Assembly: GCF_028453695.1 (NCBI RefSeq)
Contig: NC_135773.1
Location: 24,353,782-24,417,781 of the forward strand
Source: Augochlora pura
Taxonomy: Eukaryota > Arthropoda > Insecta > Hymenoptera > Halictidae
Direction of reading: 5' to 3'
Length of the DNA stretch: 64,000 bases
Below the pieces are notes generated by a model. It made no database searches, was not told the origin of the DNA, and saw only the letters and a program-made list of their open reading frames with translations. Each line of letters opens with the position of its first letter. Position 1 is the stretch's first letter. Of this stretch, positions 37,210 to 51,282 are shown piece after piece. Both the position numbers and the translations under genes were made by a program.

Positions 37210-38683
37210 CTAGCCCGGGCGAGATAGCATTTTCGCTCGCGAAATCCGGCTTGGTTGCGGGGGGTCAAGATATTTTATCGTCGCGGACTAGCTCGCCTGT
37301 AATTATCGTCGACAAAGCGCCGCGTACAAATTGTCTTCGGGATTAATCGATACACGTAATTGGAACGATACCCCCCTCCCTTTTCGCAGCGAGCCGACTT
37401 GATTACTTTATAAAGCGATTTGGAATGAACCGGGAGCACCGGTTTCAGGTTATTAAATTGCCTGTCCGACCGGCCGCGTTTCGTCGATCGGCCCTCGAAA
37501 ATCGCTAATCGCCGCCGGTTTATATTTATGTACGACCGCCGACGGAACGCCCACGATCAAATGGTCCGACCGTTTTATTGTACAATAAATGTGGTATTTA
37601 TCTGCTAACAGTACCAGCCTTGGATCATTCATAGCTTTTTAATATGTCGCTTTAAAGTGCTGTAACGGTATTGATTGTTTTTTATTATAGATCAGTAATG
37701 ATAATAATTGCTCTTGATAAATCCGTTTTTCAAAAGACTTGTGTAACCTGCGTTATAAAAAATATATTTAGACATATATTGCTTGAAACGCGAAAGTGCC
37801 ATCGATTGCACATTTTTTTTATGGCACCATGTCGTATCGTGCGATCGTGTTTTATTGCTACGTCGGAATTTAATTTCCTATTGGTTTAATGGGCACCGTT
37901 TTTGCACGCAAATTACCTATTATACACACTAAACGCTGTGCGAAATTTTTTTCCCCGAGCACTGCACGCTCAATTAGACTCCGCTCGAAAGTTTTAATGA
38001 GTTTCTTATTGCGCTAACATTATTGAGAAACTGCGGTGTAATTAATGATTCCTTATTAGCTAAATTCTAACTCCTTTAGCAACAGAGGCACAATAATTTA
38101 GGGCATTAATCTCCGTGTGTCACATAGTTTCTAAATATTCACTCGTCATAGCGTGATTTTATGCATTTATAACAAATATATGGTTACACGAGAACCGTAC
38201 GAAATTCTATAAAGAATGAGGGCACATTTTCATCGAATTTCTTCGTTACACAATCGACCAAGAAAATTTTTATTTCGCACAAAGATACCATTCTATCCAT
38301 CGCTTTTAATTTCACGGAAACTCCACCGTGATTCGTATCGCTCGTTTCGCTTGTGATAAATGTAGAATCGTTACCGAAGCTCACGATACAAATTGTACAT
38401 TAATTATAATATCTCGACAGAGACCCCCATAAATATGTCTGCCGCGTTTCTGCCGCGAGAGACCGCCCGCACGACGAAACGAAATTTTCTCGGTTTTTCG
38501 TAAAACAATTGTTTCGAAATCGGATCGCTCTAAACCCTCGCGACGCTCGTTTACGAATGGAAAAATTACGAACAACGGGAGAAACTCCGTCGTGTCAACG
38601 CCGCCGTATCTCAACCGTTAAACGGCCGTCTGCTTGTAATCTCACGCGAAATTTATTCGACGCAACGACCGATTCATAAGCAC

Positions 38684-38718
38684 ACGAACGAACGAACGAA
38701 CGAACGAGCGAGCGAGCG
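38684..38718 (+). repeat. (GAAC)n/(GAGC)n microsatellite
   Basis: Six GAAC units pass into three GAGC units. Confidence 0.9.
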
Positions 38719-40214
38719 ATTTCTTATTTTTATATCGATCTTTTCCTTCATTTAACGATCCGCGCGCGGGTTCATTCCGACGGGGTTGCATTAATTTCCA
38801 TCCGAGATGAAGTTATCGGCTGTCGGGGAGGAAGTAATACGTACATATCGTTTAGTTCACTGTCGAAGAAACGAACGAACGTTTCCCCGGGATCTCTGCC
38901 GCCGCGGCGAGACGAATTTTCCGTTTCGCGATTCCACTGTAATTTCCACATGACGTGCCGCTGTCGCGCCGTTCCACTTTTTCCACCGCGTTTTATACCA
39001 GATACCCGTTCTGGCAGCCAGTCGTTCGTTAATAATTATAACAGAAATCATCGAAGGCGGCGCCTTGAATTCGGAACTATTGTTGAGCGGCGCGCGAGGC
39101 GTGAGGCGACTCCGCCGCAAAATTGCGACGATGACTTCCGACACCCGCGAAACTTACGTAACGTTGTTTAGACCCTTTGATACCTCTCTGCGTATTGGTG
39201 CGGCAATTTTTTGCGCCGCCGTTCGCAAAATGCCGGAATTTCTTGACGCTATCTGCAGAAATCATACGGTTTATAGAAAAATATCGCAACTAAATCATAT
39301 ATCGTATGAAAATCGTATAATTTTCAGTGAATATATTTTCAGTGATAATATCGATAAGAGTTGATTCTAATAGCAAATATGTACGAGCTCGAGGTGTTAA
39401 CATCAGGAGGCGTGGCCGTCGACATCGCCATGTTGCGCCACTTAATTCCGAGCCCCCAATCAAATTATATTAATGCTGCGGAAGCAAATATGCAAACATG
39501 CACGCGTTTACATGGAATGAAATAATTCTATTATCGTTAGGATACTGTTGGAACTTGCACACTAACGATATCAACTAAATTTTTATTAACCCGAAGTAAT
39601 ATTAAATTGTAAAAATGATTTCGGCCAGGGAATGCTTTGTTACGGAAGCTCGCTCGGAAGAAAATCGAATTTTACGTCAGTCTTCGCTCGATCAAACGGA
39701 AACGCGTGGACAAGGCATGTTTACATGCGCAGCATCATCGCACGTCTGATTGCACAAGCAGGTTGTACGTAAATTACATAATTCCGATTAAGTCAATAAT
39801 TGTTTGATCATACGTAGTTATTTACTTTCGGATTTCGGCTCGCGATTCGGTTTGTAACTGTGAATAATTAGCGTGCCGCGTGATTCGATCACAGTTCTTC
39901 GAAACGGATTGGCTTGTTCTTTTCCAAAATAAATCGTTTGTAAAATGTTTTCGGCAGTGGAGACGTTTTTATACTAACGGACTAATAGAGACAATTATTT
40001 TCATTAATAGCAATGCACTTATACAGACGTTATTCATCCATTTTGAATTGAAATTAGATTTAATTTCTCTAGTAGCAATACGTGATCGTCAAAAGTTAAT
40101 ACAGATAAAAAATGAAAAAATTATCCTGCTGATGTAAGGGTTTATTCATGATAACAAAGTTGTAATTAATATGAAAGAGAGGGAAATGTTAGGTCAAGGA
40201 GTTAATGAACGCTT

Positions 40215-40530
40215 TAATGGAAGCAAATATTAATATAATGTATAAATATAATAATATAGTATATATATATATAATATGTTTTCGATTTCTTTCTTTTTAT
40301 GGGTAGGAATTACAACTTATATACTAACCTAAAATTAGAGAATCGCCAATTAAACGTTCCTGCTTTCCGCAGTTTTCATATCGCACAGTTTGAGGTTAGA
40401 AATTACTTTTCCAAGTTCTTTCGCGTCAGTGGCGCCGTTTCTCACGCGTCCGACCCTTAGCGGCGCGTACACAAAGCTTTCATGTATAATAAAATATATA
40501 AATACAATAATATAGTCTATATAATATATA
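40215..40530 (+). repeat. Pair of similar AT-rich tracts about 250 bp apart
   Basis: ATAAATATAATAATATAGTA at about 40242 and ATAAATACAATAATATAGTC at about 40498 share their order of blocks and a following (TA)n run. This is either local duplication or convergent AT-rich sequence. Confidence 0.45.
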
Positions 40531-41436
40531 TGTATAATTTAATGTGAGAAGCCTATTTAATAAAAAAAAAAAACAGCTGATCCGCACAGGTTAAAAGAAT
40601 GCAGTAAACAAGTCCCACGAATTTGTTATTCCGTAAGACCTTGACCAACAATGCGTATACAATCAATGTAGCAATTTCCGCGCGAGATAGAAAGTTATTG
40701 TCAATCGCGTCCGAAAATCATACCGGCCAGAAATTCGACGGAGCGGTCCGCGCGCGTGTGCACGCGTTTAAAGATGAATACACGTATTGTGCGCACGTTG
40801 AAAATCAATATGCCGCGGCCATAGTTTCCCATCGAATAATTTTGTTAAGACGCGCGCGCGAGCAATCAGTGCTCTTGAATTCGGAATAATGACGCGCGCG
40901 TGCGACACCGCGAAGATACCAGCCCCAACCACGTACAAACACCATACGCGAACGAAGTCAACGCGTCGATCGAATTAATAGAATTTTCCGCGCGGAAAGC
41001 GGGGGAGAGGGGTAGGGTTGCGCAGCTCGAAAGTTAATGTCTCTCTTGGGTAATCTATCCGCGGGCGCCGTTTCCGGCCGGCCGGCGAAACTATTGAAAA
41101 TAAATTTACACCGCTTTCCGTACACACTCCGGAGGAGAATTTGATAAGAAAGTTCCGAGTTATATTAAACGTTGCTCGGCCGGACCGGACCCGTTATATA
41201 AGATTTCTTGTTTTATTTTGACAGTGATCGATGTCCATGTTATTTCATATCCAGCCGCTTCGAGTAGAACGATCCCCATTATTTGAGCCGGCCGTTGAAA
41301 AGCCGGCACACCGAAACTGATCGCGTAAGTAATGTTTGGGAAAGCTTGATATATTTTCTTAGCGCGCTCGCGCAATTATTCCCGTCCACTTGCTCGCCAT
41401 TACTCTGAAAAATATTCATCGCGTCTGCCAACGGGC

Positions 41437-41451
41437 CGCGCGCGCGCGCGC
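41437..41451 (+). repeat. (CG)n tract
   Basis: About seven CG units. Confidence 0.8.
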
Positions 41452-44356
41452 CGCAATATTTACCGTGCCTCCGTTCTCTCGTTGGACGTATCGATCAACA
41501 AACGGAGGAAATAGCAAAGAAATGATATTTAGTCTATTTGCCGAGCTTCTGGCATGTTTCACCGAATATACCAAGGGATGATACGGCGGGGCTGTAGATT
41601 AACCTCCCTGTTATTTAGGCATTAACGATCCCGGCTGAGATACGTTATACCGGAACGCGACGGGATTTCGTTTTAAACGATACGCGAATTGTTTTCGCGT
41701 CACTTTGTTTCTCGTAACAGAAAAAAAAAAAGAAAGAAAACAACAACACGGCGAAAAAACGGAAGGATCTAGTTTACGGACGTAATAATTTTTTGCTAAA
41801 AGTTGTCGCGTTCTTTTTGTCTGGCCCGGTAACAGTCCCCGCGCGATTTCTAAAGCCGTACTTTCCGTAGTCACCTCAATCCTGGATGTTTGTTAAAAAA
41901 TACTCATTTGTATGAACGGGTCGAGAAGGAACGGCTTCAAGTTACGTGCCGACGTACAGTCCGAGTGAAAAGCGAATGTCTACACCGGGGTTCGTGTTAC
42001 GAGACGATGGATTTATTTACAGTCCTGGCATTCCCGTGGTAACATTGAAAGAAATAAAAACACGAAAACGTCGAGAATTATGTTATCGATGCTTTCTACT
42101 TGCGACGATTATACTGTAAGGTCATTATAAGATCGCTATGATATTGTAAAAATATTATGAGAACGGCACGCCTTCGAAGGCTCCAATTTCCGCAGAAATC
42201 ATCGCGGAACGAAGGCGCGTCGGGAAGGCAAGGTTTCCAAATTACACCGCGGAATGGAAACTGGAAAGGAGAACGTTTCTGACAAGATTTGGAACAGAAA
42301 TGAATCTGGGTAGAAAATTTATGTACGCCGTAGGTTGCCGAAGTGTTCGCAACAAGGAGCGTTCTCGTTTCCGAAGTGTTCACGCATTTGAAAAATGTTT
42401 CTTGTATTGATACAGAGGGCGGCGGAATTTTTTCCTTTTTTCTTCTTTCTTTTCGTTCTATTTTTTTTTTTCGAAAATTGCGCGGTCACGTAACCGCGTC
42501 ATTATTTCGCTTGCTCCACATATAATTTCAGCCGCGGGGGTTTCCCGTGGGAATTCAGCAGAAAATCGAGATCAGGAATTACTGTTGAAAAGGGTGGCGA
42601 GAAGATAGACCGGCGCTGTAGAGCTGCGCGCGCGATGCGGCTTGAGAAATAAAGCAGCATAATTGCAGTCTAAACGCCACCGCGTCATTTCTGCTGTACA
42701 ATCAGCGGCGGGCGACGTTAAAAGCAGTTCCAGCAGGAAAAAATAAAAAAGGGGATGGAGGGGGGGAGGAAAAACAATACATCACGGTGGCGGATAGGCC
42801 GCGTCAATGGACCGTGCGCCGTTCGGGAATCGGATTCCTTTTTTTCCTGCTTGCAGAGAGGGGCGCAACTGTTACAAAAACTGTACAGAGTGTATGATAC
42901 TAGAAACAACAATTTCATCCGATTAGTTGGCTGCAGAGGGAAAGCCGAATATAAAACACTTGTATCGGTGTAATAGGTAGAGGAAGCGTATTTCGCAAGA
43001 AGTGCCGTTTAGCAAATCGAAACCCATGCCGCGGAGCACGGTTCTGCATTTTTCGGAAATGCTGCGCCGGCTTTTCGCAATCAAATGGATGCTGAACGAG
43101 AATTTGTTAATTTTCCTGAAATATTAACGACGCCCGATGGAATATTCCGTTCTTGGATGAACGTTGGATGACGGCTCGGACGCTTGGTCGCTATGCTCGA
43201 TAAAACTTATTTGTCGAACGTTTTTACAGGGAAATATTCAGCACGAAATTAATGAGTAACATTTCTATAAATTTGTATATTTTTCAAATAATCTTTTAAT
43301 TTTCCTTGGATAGGAAACGAGCGGACTCCGCGCCCTCTTTTTCATGGCGCAGGAAGGGCGAGATCGTGTCCCCAAGCTTAATTTTCACTTTCCTGTCTGT
43401 AGTTAACCGGATCCTCCAGCATTCTAATTCTGCACTTCTGAAACTCATTAAGTTACTCACTTACACCTTTTTTTTTTTTATTTCCATTCATGTTGTTTGA
43501 CAAGCCAATGAACCACGGGAACCAAGTTCACCGATCCCCTCCATCTCTCCAATTTCTCATTACCCCGATACCCAGAGGGTTTCCCAGTCGGCCACTTCAT
43601 TAATTCTACAGGCCGGCGTATCCCACAGTCACACCTCTTTGACAAAAGTCACCCACTCGGCCATTCATTCTTCGATAGGATAGCGACTTGCGACGAGGAA
43701 TGAATAATTCATGGCAATTGATGCCGATCTCCATAAAAGCAAGAACGCTCGTCAACCACAAAGACAAGCCCGAAATTCTGGTTCTCGTTATTAAAAAGGG
43801 AGAACGTTCGACAGCTTTCCCTGGAACGAAGCAAATAGATAAATGTCGGCAAAAGATAACGAACGGAAAGTATCTTACAAATATAACATTATTTCGAACG
43901 TGACAAAGTTTTTTGTTAAAAACTTCATTATTTAATATTTTCGCGACTGTATTTATACTTTGTATATCCCCGTCGTGCCCCCCGAATAAAATATGAATTC
44001 AATGGTACTCGCTCACCGTTGACGAATAGCCGAATATCGACTTAAAAAAGCTACGAAACGATCCTTTATTCGGTTCTTTATAACTTCTATCCAGTTTATC
44101 GTGCGGTGACCGCGAAAACTGTTTCGCAACCCCGTTTCTAAACCCAAAGGAGCTATCGTTAAATAAACAAGTTCACGGAATTTTCGCGGACCGCTCCGCT
44201 ATTTTTCGAAGCTCTCGCTACTTTCCAACGGCGTCACAAAGGAAATCGCAGTAGTTTTCAATTTTATATATCACGACAAACGGGAATAAAACTGCACACG
44301 GCAAAAAGACGAGCAACGCAGGTGTTGCCGTTCGCGTCTGTGGAAGAAGCGACAAG

Positions 44357-44395
44357 AGGCGGGAGAGGAGGGAGGAGGGGAGGGAGGGAGGTGGG
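44357..44395 (+). other. G-quadruplex-type purine tract
   Basis: Six or more G-runs of three or four (GGGAGGAGGGGAGGGAGGG) with short loops on the plus strand. Confidence 0.6.
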
Positions 44396-44662
44396 AATAT
44401 AAATATCATAAAAAGGGCGAACCGCGAGGCGAAGCGAACAACGGTCAGCTTTAGAATCGTCTGTTGCTACTGTAAATATCACTCGGCTACGCCAGCTAGA
44501 AACGTGGTCCAATTTACATTTTATGAGCAGTTGTATAACGAGTTATTGGTTGCGCGTCACGTTTCGCAGCCACACTTTCTTGCACCGGCGGTACTTCTTT
44601 TTAGGAACAACACTTTACAAACAACGGGCCACTCCCGTGTGACATCCTTCCTCAATTAGTAT

Positions 44663-44680
44663 CGCGCGCGCGCGCGCGCG
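44663..44680 (+). repeat. (CG)n tract
   Basis: About nine CG units followed by CACGG. Confidence 0.85.
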
Positions 44681-44807
44681 CACGGAGCTCCCGCTCCGGC
44701 AATGTCGTTAGTGATACGTCCTGCGTGCGCTGGTCGAATCGAATTAACCGGAAAACTTTTTCATACCGTCGCCGCCGTTACACCTGCGGGTGTTTCGATA
44801 GAAACGT

Positions 44808-44900
44808 TAGAATGTCCCATGAGCTTCTTCCATTTTTTTATGCGAAATCGATAGGCGATATTTGTCGTTTATGATCGATTTAAGATGAAAATGTAACAAA
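44808..44900 (+). mobile_element. Second copy of the mariner-like element end
   Basis: It starts TAGAATGTCCCATGAGC and contains TATGCGAAATCGATAGGCGA followed by TATTTGTCGTTTATGATCGA, aligned over about 75 bp with the copy at 21213. Both copies are in the same orientation and 23.6 kb apart. No transposase or second end is visible. Confidence 0.55.
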
Positions 44901-45676
44901 CTGGTTCGGTTTTGAAAATCACCAAAATTAGGTGCTCGAGACTTAGGCTAGCGATGATCAACGTTTATACACTCGCGAAACGCGTCGCGTTGGCCGAGAC
45001 GTAAATTTTCAACAGGTATCAATAAAAAATTCAACGGTCCCGCAATTCGCGCCACGTCCTCCGTTTATTCCTCCGATTTCTAAGTTTATTACGAAAGCAC
45101 GAATAAAATCGATGGCATCCTCCTCCTTTATCCCCGTTGAAACGTAATAAAACAGCAACAATGAGATTGCATCTTTGCGAGAACCGGCGCCGGGGACCCG
45201 GAAGAAGAAACCACGAACAAGTCGGTTTACTTCCCCCGTTTTCACCTGCGGCGTCCCAGAAGGCGTCCCGGAATCCCATTCCGCCGTTTCGTCTCTCAAA
45301 AAGCTCTTTTGTTTCGTTTCCGGCTCTGTCACATCGCGATCGAACGCTGGCCGTCCACCTCGGCCGCCACACGATTGTCAAATAAACGAGTGGATAAACC
45401 TGGTAATTTGTTGGGATGCTACGGTGCTGTCTGTACGTGAATAATTCTTACAGATTTCACAGCGTCGTAGACGTCTGTAAGCGCTGCAATTATACCACAG
45501 CCGTCCAATGGAGACTCTAGTCCAGGGAAAATTTAATTTTACAAAAATTCAAATTATTGTAAATTAACACCGTTACAACGAGTACATTGCTGCCACGACT
45601 TTGGCGAAATTAAAAAATATCGCGATAAAATCTTTGTACAAATCGGATGTTAAAAATCGGTCTTGTAAAGCCGTCA

Positions 45677-45713
45677 AAGAGAGAGCGAGAGAGAGAGAGA
45701 GGGGGAGAGAGAG
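45677..45713 (+). repeat. (GA)n microsatellite
   Basis: GA units interrupted by one GC and a GGGG run. Confidence 0.9.
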
Positions 45714-47066
45714 TGGTTATAGCGAATAGTTTCAATCGCCTGTTACAAACTCAGAATTTAGATAGAACGTTCCTAAGCCAGTTTCGTAATGGACCAACTG
45801 CAGCCAATCTAGTGTCAAGACACGATTGGATGGACACCGGGCACGTACGTTCCCTTTGACTGGAACAAGGACCGATAACTTCGACGGGGAACGGGGCCCG
45901 GCTACGTGTAATATGCACCGAAAGTTCTAAATTGGCCGACGTCGAATTTTACGATTTTATTGGAAACGCGTATGTCGGTTATTCGGCGCGGTGGCGAGAG
46001 GGTTGATCAAGGACGCCGGGGGTTGGAGATTGGGGGAGAGAGAGAGCGGGGGCGGTGGGCGGTACGTTCCTCGATTCCCTTGCAGTTCGTTTGAGGAATA
46101 CGTTCTGTTTCCGGTGGAACGGCGCAATTACCGGGATTGTTTAATGGACGCCCGATATCGTTCTCATTCGAACGCTAAATTTTCAGTTCCATAAAATAAG
46201 AAACCGGGTAAATTGGATAGCCGGGAAAAACATATTCTGATACCAGGCCGGGGTTGCTTCGTGCTCGCCGTGGACTGTGCTGCATAGACACGATTCGGTG
46301 AATGCGAGATTTTACGACGCGAGACAATGCCTCTTCGTAAACGCGATCATCATGAAGAGCCTAACGTTGATCACGAAATATTTGTTCGAGTATAAAATAT
46401 TTATTTGAATTATCGTGTTCGAATCAGTCTGTTTCAAAGTAAAAATTCATCAGTTATATTTAATTATTAATAAATTATATTTAGCAATCGATTTTACGAC
46501 AACCAATTCGCATAAATTCTATTGTAGTAAGCTATAATAAATTCGTTTGAAGTAAACTATACGGCGAGTTCCAAAAGTGACAAATCAAATCAGAAAAATA
46601 TAGGATACCCTCTCGACGATGAATAAAAATGAAACGGCTTCTTGAAACAAGATCATGTTGCAGAAAATGCTAGATGTTGTTCCACCTTGGACAGAACTGT
46701 TTCATGCGGTTCACCCGATCCCCGTTGAATCTGCCAATCGACGTCGCAGTCGGCAAATAAAAGGGGATGGTAACGATTGATCAAGAAACATTAAACGCGG
46801 AGAACAACGGAAGGAGGATATCTGTTCCATGAAATTGGAGAGAGAACGCCGGTTGAATAACGCGATTCTTGTCACAATATCAAGGCGAGTAAGAAATATA
46901 CGCGATAATGTGGACGACGACGACGACGGGGTGGTGAATATCCATTGGAGTAGAAAGTATCACTTCAAGGAATTATTAAAGTGGATACGACCACGGATAT
47001 ATAGGGGTGATGTTCGACGTGTATATCTTAAGGGATGTGTGAGTACTGATACAGGGCTGTACACGG

Positions 47067-47101
47067 GCCGATGTATCTTGAGATTACGAAGATACATCGG
47101 C
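47067..47101. repeat. Perfect 13-bp hairpin
   Basis: GCCGATGTATCTT pairs exactly with AAGATACATCGGC across a 9-base loop. No T-run or other landmark adjoins it. Confidence 0.7.
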
Positions 47102-48040
47102 GACGACGTAGCCGACAGTCAGATATATTGAAGTCTGTCGGAGGTGCCAGGCTGGAACAGCACGGGAGGCAAATTTTCAATAATGTTCTTTTCGCTTTAA
47201 GGCACACCGTGGCTCCGCGATCTCCGAGTTGCTTAACATTCTACTCTCGATTTATCAGACGGTCCGTGTCGCGGCAAACTCATGCTCAGTTTCAGCAATG
47301 AAGCCCCGATGAATCAATCCTTCTTCTCGGACTAGAGTCGCATGTTGACACGTCACTCGTCCGCATCGCATTAACGCGTGGCCCGAACTATTAATAAGGT
47401 TAATAATAGAACTAGCAGAGAAGAATTTAATATTTTCGTAAAATTAATTCAAGCTTGTAAAATAATCATGTCTCTTGTTAGGTCAACGTCTTCTGCGTTC
47501 ATCAACGTTCATCATTGTTCATCAGAAAATCAACAACATTATTGCTCGTCCAGACACAGTTTGCGGAAAAGTGTTTCGTACCTGCTCCCGCATTTAAATG
47601 ATCTATTAAATATCAATCGCGATACAAAATGTAATTAATCGGCGATGAATTATTAACACCCGCGGCGCGTTTTCATTATTAAATACCCTGCAATCATTTT
47701 ATTAGCGATTACAGTTGTGAAAATGATATAATTCGGCGCACTGAAATTGCTCGAATAAATCTTACGTCAATTTTGCAACATGTTATTGCTTATTAAACAA
47801 CTGGTATCAGATTTCAATCGAGTGCATAACAAATATGGGAATTTCTGGGGGGTAATTAATGAAACTGTAACTCGATCAATTTTGACTGACAAAATTAATA
47901 TTCTAGTTGCTGTGCCGGAATGAAAACAGATACTGCATTATTGAAATTGTGTTTGTCGTTCATTTTAGGTAAACGATATAACTGTTTGCCGCAAGTAAAC
48001 GACGAAAGCCGTATAGTTCTAATTGATGCAGCCGTTCTCT

Positions 48041-48163
48041 ATTCATTAAAATATATTCATTGAAAAGTAAATTCATTAAAATATATTCATTGAAATATAT
48101 TCATTAAAATATATTCATTAAAATATATTCATTAAAATATATTCATTAAAATATATTCATTAG
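48041..48163 (+). repeat. 14-bp minisatellite ATTCATTAAAATAT
   Basis: About eight copies of the 14-mer, with one GAAAAGTAA interruption and one shortened GAAATAT unit near the start. The last five copies are essentially perfect, which suggests recent slippage. Confidence 0.9.
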
Positions 48164-49155
48164 AAATAAATGTTACATTCGGAAATATTGCTCCTGTATT
48201 ATCATAACCTCGACGCGCAAATATTTCTTTATTCCAAGTTTAATTGGAAGAGCAGTTTTAATTGGGTATGCAAATATTAATAGCGAAAAGCTCGAGTCAA
48301 ATAGATGATTAATGGCGCCAGGAATAGTTCACAGTCAGAATATCATTGCCTTGCAATGCGTTTCGAAAACTCAACTGTTTACAGACATTTTTCTGAATAA
48401 ATTGAAGCGAGAACTGAAACACTGTAGTCGGCGGATCTTTATTAAAATGAAAGAAAGAATGATGATAATCTCTTTTCCAGCAGAAAAACTTCAGAGACTC
48501 GGTGCAATATATTAGACGGTGTTTAATAAAGCCGAGGCCAAGGGTAGAAAATATATATCTACTGAAAACGTTTCAAGAATTTTCGCACAAACCCTATTAT
48601 TTATTCGTTATATCTTTTCCATACATTTTACATTCTATAATTACATGCTCGAAATTCCCATAGTTAATTCGGTTGTTACTCCCCGAGACGCGATGGAACA
48701 ATTTTAGGGTTGCCTCAGTCCCCTCTATTATACTTTCTCTTCCGTTATAGTCAGCGCTAAAAGGGTTCGTCTACTGGAACACACGCGTCAGAGTAAATTA
48801 CGAAAACCCGAAATATGATTTCCATCTCGGTATCTCATTGGCCGATCCCGCAACGAGATGGTAAGTATGTATTAAAGTAATGTTTGCGGAGCAAGTAAAG
48901 CCGAAGTCTATTATCTAGCCGGGCCCCCCCATTATCATTCAGCGAAAATCTTATTCACCGGCTCGTCCGCTTCTGGTTCCACTCAAAACATTTCAACGCG
49001 GGACCGACGTATAATTGTCCGAAGTTTGTCGGAAAGCATTGGACAATCTGAATTTAAGCCTCTCTGATCCCTGTAATAAACTTACGCTCGCATTCGTTGC
49101 CGTACACGAGAACCTCCCACCAGCCCAAGGGTTAAGGTATTACCATAAGGGCAGA

Positions 49156-49174
49156 GCGCGCGCGCGCGCGCGCG
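49156..49174 (+). repeat. (CG)n tract
   Basis: About nine CG units. Confidence 0.85.
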
Positions 49175-51256
49175 GGGTATTTGCCTACGATGTGTAAACT
49201 CTGGATCGTAGTATGTGCTCGATGATCAACCACCCTTCTGAAAGTCTAATAGGTCGTCGCGCATCTAGGAGGTTGCCATTGGCGACTGCACAGACAGGAA
49301 CGCCGGGTGCCGTAGTGTTCCTTCATCCGAGCTCCTCGAATTCAGTCCGACTCCGGTAGCTCCGGAGAGGCTTATCGTGTGTCTGGTTCACCCCGAAATT
49401 TCCTTCGAAACTGATAAAATAGTTTCTATTACGCTCCGTGGGAAGGATTTTGCTACACTCTAACGGCTCGCGATGGGATCTAATATCACCAGATTGAACA
49501 GCCAATAATTTCATCGATGCGAACGTATTCGTTTTCCTCCTCTATTTTCTTATCACTACAATGTATAATACTAATACGATGCTGTTAGACATCTATAAGA
49601 ATAGACTGATTTTTCTGTAGATATAAAAACCAAGTACTCGTTTCAGAAAAATACCTCTCAAAATGATGAAACAGCGGCAACATTGATTCCGTAATTCGAC
49701 TAAAATCATAAACAAGATTGACCACTACGAGTCAACATTAAAATGGAAATAGTTAAAACAGTTTCATAAAACGGTTTAATAAAACAGTTGCAAAAGATCC
49801 AGATCTCCCCAGGTTATCGAGGTTCGCTTTTTCTCTCCGCGCTCCCTCCCCCCGTTCTACCGATAATTTATCGGCGATGTAGCAGAGAGGGTTCGTTTAC
49901 AGTTTCCCAGGGAAAGGAGTCATTCATTATCGCGCGCGGGCGCGCGCCGCGGAAAGAAAAACAACGCGAGCGTAAATCTACAACGCTAATGAGGAATCCC
50001 GCACTTTTCTGCCGGCGCGAGCATTCGGCATCGGTTAACCTTATCCTTGCGGCGGGATGGTGTTGGCGGGGGGGCCTCCTTCTGGAGTAGCGGCGCATTG
50101 AAATTCAAATAAACTGCGAGCAGAACGGCATTCACCGCGTGCTGGGCCGCGCGCGCAGCCACTGTCTTTATGAGCGATTTACTGCGAATCTGTCCTGCGC
50201 GGGACGCATTAACCGCGCGGAAACATAAAGAGAACGAAAGGTCAATAGGGGGGGAAACAAGAGCGGAGAACCCGCGGTGGCAGTTTGAATGCGTTTGAAA
50301 CGCGGAGAATCCGGTCTCCGTCGACGGTTTCCCGTGGACGACGGGCGGAGCAAGGAACCGAGAACTTCCCTGAAAAATTCAATGGCAATTATATCCTTGT
50401 CGTTTATTGAGGAGACAAAGGGTGTTTGTGCATTCACAGCGCGGCCGCGAGAACGTTGTCGCGGAGGATGGGTACACACGGTGGGAAAATTATAAGAGGT
50501 TGACGAAAGTCGTCAGGTTCGACGGTAAAATCAAAATAAACAGTATTTATCTTACAGAATGCGTGTTCTTTATGACGCGTCCTACCTCGTTGTTATAATA
50601 CAAGGGGTTCAAATTCGAATGACAAGTGATCGATGATAGCAACCCCGGTATCATTTATCCTATTCCGAGAGACGGTGGTTCAGTCGATCACCGTGCGGAC
50701 GTTGCGGAATTGTCATGGCCGCTGTTTCGGCGGTCAGCACGTTACGGGGAGACGGTCTGCGCGGGTAGCGAATTAGCGAGGCGATCGATCCGAATCGTTT
50801 CTTTCGTCGGGCGAAAGTACTATTTGATACCAATCGAAAAGATAGCGGCAGCCGTTCGGTTTGATTGATATACGCGTTACGTACGTGTGCCCGGGGCTCG
50901 ATCGTGGGATCGGCGGAACGGTGAAACAGCAGAATTCCGGACAACGGATTCCGCGGAAAAATCAATTCGCCGCGCCGCGCGATCTTTATCATCCCTCCTT
51001 AGCAGGGGCGAGATCTCGAGAAACGCCGTCCGGGCCGGCGTCGTATTTTTCAGGGCGCGTCAAAAACAGCCCGGCACATTTATCCGGCGGCCAGTACGTG
51101 TTTGAAAAATTACAGTTACTGGAAAAATAAATAACCGGCCATCGCGCCGCCGGAGACCCGCCTACAAACGTATATTTTACGGTAGCCGGTGCGCGATAGC
51201 TACCCGGTGAAGAGTTAGCGATGGGGCGAACGCGCGAACCACGGATAGGGTGAACA

Positions 51257-51282
51257 GGGGGGGAGGGGCAGGGAAGGGTGGG
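51257..51282 (+). other. G-quadruplex-type G-rich tract
   Basis: G-runs of 7, 4, 3, 3 and 3 with loops of one or two bases on the plus strand. It begins a purine-rich, G-rich stretch extending to about 51375, which is why a 244-codon frame stays open on the minus strand. Confidence 0.65.

Larger units (their letters stand above)
34625..37340. other. GC-rich, CpG-rich block beside the satellite
   Basis: Overlapping stop-poor frames on both strands, many microsatellites, and a consensus-like donor CAG|GTAAGG at 36150 ending a plus-strand frame with several cysteines. It might be a promoter or leader-exon region, but no conserved protein can be named. Confidence 0.35.
37341..44807. other. Gene-free spacer
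   Basis: Mixed composition with scattered microsatellites, the AT-rich pair at 40.2-40.5 kb and a purine tract at 44357. Nothing else can be assigned. Confidence 0.5.

Noticed and set aside
48043..48163. Regular repeats considered as a CRISPR array
   Set aside because: Units are 14-bp contiguous tandem repeats with no unique spacers, in an animal-type genome.
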